From an uncultured Flavobacteriales bacterium (GTDB lineage: Bacteria > Bacteroidota > Bacteroidia > Palsa-965), in NCBI GenBank assembly GCA_903873905.1, contig CAIQQJ010000169.1:1-55590 (forward strand): a DNA stretch of 55,590 nucleotides. The letters are read 5' to 3'. The translations under genes and the position numbers were made by a program. The notes under the pieces were generated by a model, which was given only the letters and a program-made list of their open reading frames with translations, was not told the DNA's origin and searched no databases. This document shows positions 52,401-55,590 of the stretch, piece after piece (the first letter of the stretch is position 1; every line of letters begins with the position of its first letter).

Positions 52401-52421
52401 TCTTAAATTTTTAAATTTCAT
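49407..52421 (-). CDS. Membrane hybrid histidine kinase with HAMP, GAF and two receivers
   Basis: 1004 residues from MKFKNLRIGSQLIIGF at 52421; a start 10 codons upstream is less likely. Helix 1 is about 11-32. A four-helix-bundle periplasmic sensor of the chemoreceptor type spans about 33-180, and helix 2 is about 185-210. A HAMP domain (IRKPLAELDSATKRFHAG) and a GAF domain (about 290-430) follow. A coiled coil and the kinase come next (H in FLSNMSHELRTPLNSVIAL; NLIGNAVKFTEKG, DSGIGIAEEH, GGTGLGLSIAKKY). Two receivers end the protein (MVLDLMMPGVDG and LILMDIALPGIDG). It is likely the membrane input of the phosphorelay operon. Confidence 0.93.
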   Translation of the reverse strand: MKFKNLRIGSQLIIGFSTLLVFVLVMSIVSYLQTNKMHQQVNLIYNHPYTVRKALDNLHIVILQIRVSDRDLLLATNEAEKQEAIQLLNSATQDVPVQFGILKERYLGSQTSVDEAKDAFDKWQIAREENIKLAQSGKLPEATSKVLSLGSVETYRINLLAKIKVLDDFALNKAIEINNTSESIDRSILIEMTILVSAIFVLSFLIISILIRNIRKPLAELDSATKRFHAGDANARSSYESKNEFGILSLSFNALAETIQSTTETTKKTLSISNVMTKEDNAKDFFQNTLASLAQNTSSTIAAIYLLSEDKNKFEHCASLGLDENAKQSFSASRLEGEFGAVISSEKTQHIKNIPKNTQFIFNTVSGKFIPNEIITIPIHDTKNLIAIISLASINSYSEQTLKLIDAILPTMSARINGILTHQKNKENAIQLQLQYMKLDKQQENLSSSNKELEAQKTELHSQSLELIEQNTELEMQKKQLHEASRLKTNFLSNMSHELRTPLNSVIALSGVLNRRLIKQIPAEEYGYLEVIERNGKHLLHLINDILDISRIESGREEVEITKFNVNALLDDVINMILPQAKQRSITLVHLESDNDLETFNDANKFRHVVQNLIGNAVKFTEKGKVEIKAWKDENNIFVNVKDSGIGIAEEHLVRIFDEFRQADGGTSRKFGGTGLGLSIAKKYANLLGGNVTVKSELGKGSEFTFTLPIIYAEENSISEEKEIASFNLENKPSPQKSNNDSLVKTVLIVEDSEPVIIQMKDILGSSGYKIIVARNGAEALETISHTIPDAMVLDLMMPGVDGFEVLEQLRAADQTAHIPVLILTAKHITKEELHFLKRNNIHQLIQKGDVNRLQLLEAIHKMIYPNQTETNAAKRESQKIEGKPVVLVVEDNADNMITVRALLSEKFILIEAVNGYEGIELAKKHIPNLILMDIALPGIDGVETFKVIRNDPRLMHIPIIALTASAMIHDRETILSHGFDIYIPKPIDEKIFFKTINEVLYGK

Positions 52422-52460
52422 ATTGTAAAGTTTTGATGGTGCGATTCCCAAAATGTCATT

Positions 52461-53285
52461 TTATTTATTTCGAAAGATGGCTGACTGTGGAAACACTTCC
52501 AGAAAACCATGCTGCAATAGGATTTCCCGTTCTGTTTCACCCGTAACCAAATAGCCTCCAGCGGAAAGGTTTTGTTTTATTTTTTTTAAGATAATTTTCC
52601 GGAAGGGAGGTTTGTAATAAAAAAGTAAATTGGCACAAACCACCAAATCAAAATCTCCGAAAACGCTTGAGGGTGGACTGCTTAATTGTTCATCAAACAA
52701 ATTGAATGCAGAGAAATCAATATTGTTTTTCAAAACTTTTCTTACCGAATAAATATTTTCCTTTTTGGTAAAAAATGTTTTTGCGCTTTTCAAACTCACA
52801 TGGCCCAACGCTGAAAAATCGTATTGTCCCTTGCGTGCTTTTTGCAACTGTATTTCAGATTGGTCGGTGGCAAAAATTCGGTAATTGATTTTTTCGCTGT
52901 GCGTAGCATTGTATTCTTCCAGTAGGATGGCCAAGCTGTAGGCTTCCTGCCCAGCAGCACATGCCGCTGACCATATGCGAAGCTCTTTTCTATTTTGCTC
53001 CTTGTTCCTTTGAATGAGGGTAGGCAAAATATGAGTCTCCAAAACTGAAAACGTAAATGAATTTCTAAAAAATAAGCTGTAGCTGATTTGAAGCGAATCC
53101 AATAAATTTATTTCTTCCTGCTTGCATTTCTCAACTAAATCAAAATATTCTCCAATGGAATGGCAATGCTCTTCCTCCATCCTTTGTCGAATGGATTTGG
53201 CGACGAATGTTTCATCATATTTTGACACGTCGAGTGCGTGTAATTGTGATGAACTGTTTTTAAAATTTAAAAATGCGGTAGGCAT
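52461..53285 (-). CDS. CheR-type methyltransferase
   Basis: 274 residues. The N-terminal helical domain is followed by the SAM fold (LRIWSAACAAGQEAYSLAILLEEY) and IFATDQSEIQLQKARKGQYD. The usual C-R-N motif reads CANLLFYY here (R to A). No C-terminal TPR is present. It should methylate glutamates of a receptor-like partner; the best local candidate is the four-helix-bundle hybrid kinase encoded 39 bases downstream. It is the first gene of the phosphorelay operon. Confidence 0.88.
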   Translation of the reverse strand: MPTAFLNFKNSSSQLHALDVSKYDETFVAKSIRQRMEEEHCHSIGEYFDLVEKCKQEEINLLDSLQISYSLFFRNSFTFSVLETHILPTLIQRNKEQNRKELRIWSAACAAGQEAYSLAILLEEYNATHSEKINYRIFATDQSEIQLQKARKGQYDFSALGHVSLKSAKTFFTKKENIYSVRKVLKNNIDFSAFNLFDEQLSSPPSSVFGDFDLVVCANLLFYYKPPFRKIILKKIKQNLSAGGYLVTGETEREILLQHGFLEVFPQSAIFRNK

Positions 53286-54095
53286 GTAGGGTTATGCTTT
53301 TTTAATTTCATTCAATGCAAAAAGATCAAATTGCCAATAGACTTTCCTAAGGCAGATGTTGTTGCTAATTTTATAAAAGGGACTACTGACTGAATGGGTA
53401 AAAACTGGAGGAGAATAGTCTTCTATGGTGTGAAAGGTAGTGCTGTTTGAAGGTCAATAGGATGATAACACTCATGAAATGAGGTGGATGTAAGAAAAAT
53501 GCGAATTATGTTTTTTTTAGAATGGAGCGAAAAGGATCACATTGGTGGGTTCCTAGCGTAAAAGCTTGATTAAACATTATTATTATGCAACTTCAAGCGC
53601 GACTTTTATTGATAATTGAAAGGGTTGTGGTAATTCAAAAATGAAGGGCATTGATTTTATTTAATGCCATAACTAATTCAAAATTTAGTGCATGAGGCTA
53701 TTTAAAAATCACGGCAAGTCAAGAATTAGAAAAGTTTTCTGAAGCCGAAACGTTGAAATTAATTTCTCTGTTTGATTAATAACATATTCTCATTTTTAGA
53801 ATATTTTTATTCGTTCGGAAGGCTTTGCAATTTTTTGCTTTTGTTTTTGCCACTCTTGAAATTTATATTTGCTCTAATATTCCTCACGTGAATATTCGGT
53901 TAACAAAAAGCAAACATTTCATTCATTATTTGTTTTTCGAGGACTATTTTTTCTATTTTAGCCTAGCAAACACTAACCCCGCATTTTGTCAAACATTTGT
54001 TACCAAGCTACTATTTAGGTTTCCTATATAGTTGGTTTACTTGTATTAGATTATTTTATTGGTTTTACTAATCATTAATCAAACAAATCGTGGTC
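53286..54095. other. 810-base intergenic region with two regulatory candidates, no gene
   Basis: Upstream of the CheR operon the minus strand has TACCTTTC (53439-53432), a 5-of-6 -7 match. A weak palindrome ATGATAACACTCAT (53462-53475, 7 of 10) is centred 36.5 bases from it, again at the regulon spacing. A hairpin GGCATT/AATGCC lies at 53647-53668 without a T-run. AATATTC, seven bases, GAATATT (53876-53896) is a perfect dyad about 200 bases before the glycine-rich gene. A 68-codon frame at 53825-54031 is phenylalanine-rich and probably spurious. Confidence 0.4.
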
Positions 54096-55590
54096 ATGAA
54101 AAAACTCTACAAAAACATTTTTGCGTTTACGCTCGCAAGTGCAAGCATCTCGCTTTGTGCACAACCAATCACATTTAATTACACAGGTGGTGTTCAAACG
54201 TACACCGTCCCTGTTTGTGTAGCGACTTTAATCATTGAAACCTATGGCGCGCAAGGCCAAGGAGGAAATGGTGGAAATGGTGGCTATGCAAAAGGTGAAA
54301 TGAGTGTAACCTCAGGACAAGTATTCAACATTTATGCTGGAGGACAAAATGGTTATAACGGAGGCGGCATTGGATGGGCGAATTCACCAAGAAATGGTGG
54401 AGGAGCTTCAGATGTTCGTTTGACTGGAAATGCATTGGCAGATCGAGTAATTGTTGCTGGTGGTGGAGGAAGCAGTTCTGGAGATGCTAATTATGCAGGA
54501 GGAACGGGTGGTGGAGGAACAGTTGGCGTTAATTATTGCGGTGGTGGTGGTGGAATTGGTTATGGTGGCAATGGTGGGCCAGGAGGTGCAAGCGGTGGTG
54601 CTGGAAATACCAGTTGTCACTCAGGTGGAGGCGGTGGTGGTGGATTCACAAGTGGTGGTGGTGGTGCGTGCAATACCTGCTATACAAGTTCATGTGGTAC
54701 AAATGGTTCACTCGGGCTTGGTGGAAATGGAGATACTTGGGAAAATGGAATTTGTTATAATAGCTATGGTGGAACATCTGGTGGTGGTGGTGGATATTAT
54801 GGTGGCGGTGGAACTTCCACAGGAAATTGCGGAAGTGGTGGCGGTGGTGGCGGTTCCTCTTGGGTAGGAACAATGACCAATATAATCATGACAGCAGGAG
54901 TTCGTGCAGGTGATGGTTATGTCGTTATTACAGCTGTAGGAGGCGTTCCAAATCCAGGAGTTATCACAGGTAGTTCAACAATTTGTGCCACTGCTTCTGG
55001 TAATTACTCCATTGCAAGCATGGTTGGTGCAACGTCCTATACATGGACCGTTCCAGCAGGTACAACAATTAATTCAGGACAAGGAACAACAGCAATCAAT
55101 ATCACAGCAGGAAGTACTTCTGGAAATATTTCTGTTACTGCAACATTCCCATGTGGCACAAGTTTGCCAACAACATTTTCACTTACCATTAATCCAGCTC
55201 CGACAGTTGTAGCCAATTCAACAGCAGCTGCAGTGTGTGCAGGAACCAGTGTTACATTATCTGGAAGTGGCGCAACAACTTATTCTTGGTCTGGTGGTGT
55301 TACCAATGCAGTTCCATTTGTTCCAGTTTCAACATTGACCTACACGGTGACAGGAACAACAGGAGGTTGTACCAATACAGCAACAACAACAGTAACAGTG
55401 AATCCAATTCCAACAGTAGTAGCCAATAGTACAGCTGCTGCAGTTTGTGCAGGAACAAGCGTAACACTTACAGGTGGTGGTGCTTCAACTTATGCTTGGT
55501 CAGGTGGTGTAACAAATGCAGTTTCTTTTGTCCCTGTTTCAACATTGACATACACGGTGACAGGAACAAGTTCTGCAGGTTGCACCAACA
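54096..55590 (+). CDS. Glycine-rich, Ig-like-repeat secreted surface protein (partial, 3' end off the window)
   Basis: The frame opens at ATG 54096 and stays open to the right edge (498 codons). The signal peptide ends at SISLCAQ (about 22). Residues 25-285 form a glycine-rich domain starting ITFNYTGGVQTYTVPVC with many GGGGG runs and paired cysteines. From about 290 there are PKD/Ig-like domains (VITGSSTICATASGNYSIAS; then two copies opening PxTVVANSTAAAVCAGTSVT). This build is typical of large T9SS-exported adhesin-like proteins of Bacteroidota, so a sorting domain is expected beyond the window. It is probably a surface or matrix protein. Confidence 0.85.
   Translation, partial: MKKLYKNIFAFTLASASISLCAQPITFNYTGGVQTYTVPVCVATLIIETYGAQGQGGNGGNGGYAKGEMSVTSGQVFNIYAGGQNGYNGGGIGWANSPRNGGGASDVRLTGNALADRVIVAGGGGSSSGDANYAGGTGGGGTVGVNYCGGGGGIGYGGNGGPGGASGGAGNTSCHSGGGGGGGFTSGGGGACNTCYTSSCGTNGSLGLGGNGDTWENGICYNSYGGTSGGGGGYYGGGGTSTGNCGSGGGGGGSSWVGTMTNIIMTAGVRAGDGYVVITAVGGVPNPGVITGSSTICATASGNYSIASMVGATSYTWTVPAGTTINSGQGTTAINITAGSTSGNISVTATFPCGTSLPTTFSLTINPAPTVVANSTAAAVCAGTSVTLSGSGATTYSWSGGVTNAVPFVPVSTLTYTVTGTTGGCTNTATTTVTVNPIPTVVANSTAAAVCAGTSVTLTGGGASTYAWSGGVTNAVSFVPVSTLTYTVTGTSSAGCTN
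55203..55590 (+). repeat. Tandem Ig-like repeat of about 213 bp (71 codons)
   Basis: The segment beginning near 55203 recurs from about 55416 with high DNA identity; both copies encode a TVVANSTAAAVCAGTSVTL start and a FVPVSTLTYTVTGT end. The second copy runs off the window. Confidence 0.8.

Noticed and set aside
53825-54031. 68-residue frame upstream of the glycine-rich gene
   Set aside because: Phenylalanine/tyrosine-rich translation of AT-rich DNA, no recognisable start context, and overlap with a regulatory dyad.
54408-54873. Long antisense and alternate-frame ORFs over the glycine-rich gene
   Set aside because: Low-complexity translations (His, Thr or Trp runs) produced by GGT/GGA repeats of the real frame.

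Overview
The window is AT-rich DNA from a member of the Bacteroidota, probably an environmental or uncultured Sphingobacteriia/Chitinophagia-type lineage. The evidence is C-terminal type IX secretion (T9SS) sorting domains, a TonB-dependent receptor with a carboxypeptidase-regulatory-like N-terminus paired with a DUF4249 lipoprotein, a DUF4907 lipoprotein, and promoters of the Bacteroidota type (TTTG, about 19 bases, TAnnTTTG). No tRNA, rRNA, CRISPR array or insertion sequence was seen.

Layout. 1-2166 (minus): 5' part of an exported protein with nine 56-residue repeats, running off the left edge. 2463-6075: two small membrane proteins, ornithine aminotransferase and the 23S rRNA methyltransferase RlmD. 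6124-9379 (minus): DUF4249 lipoprotein and TonB-dependent receptor. 9723-15037: a DUF4907 lipoprotein and four tandem kelch-repeat T9SS cargo proteins, closed by a strong terminator. 15425-17940: an Mla/Mce lipid-transport operon. 17973-24965: a 7TM histidine kinase, a Tim44-like/zinc-ribbon/TerB-like membrane protein, an outer-membrane barrel candidate and an ABC exporter.

25005-45462 is a stress island: two tandem universal stress proteins, a TerB-like protein, DUF2267, a hibernation factor interrupted by an amber codon, PEP synthase, an SDR dehydrogenase, an ATP-cone/nuclease fusion, Hsp20, a nitroreductase, a zinc ribbon, a BON protein, an alpha/beta hydrolase, a phosphoribosyltransferase, an M50-CBS protease and several tiny proteins. 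Among them lie a CheB-CheR-PAS protein, a PAS histidine kinase and a receiver/cNMP/FNR-type regulator. 45477-53285 (minus) is a CheR/hybrid-kinase/PAS-kinase/receiver phosphorelay operon. 54096 to the right edge is a partial glycine-rich, Ig-repeat surface protein.

Main discovery. Most stress-island promoters carry an FNR-like palindrome of the form (G/T)TGAT-N4-ATCA(C/A). Its centre lies either 36.5 or 58.5 bases from the last base of the -7 element, two distances that differ by two helical turns. This fits class II (about -41) and class I (about -62) activation. The receiver-FNR protein encoded inside the island has a recognition helix with FNR-type E..SR residues and is the obvious candidate activator. 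I infer a phosphorelay-controlled dormancy or energy-stress regulon, similar in content to the mycobacterial DosR regulon but built on a different regulator family.
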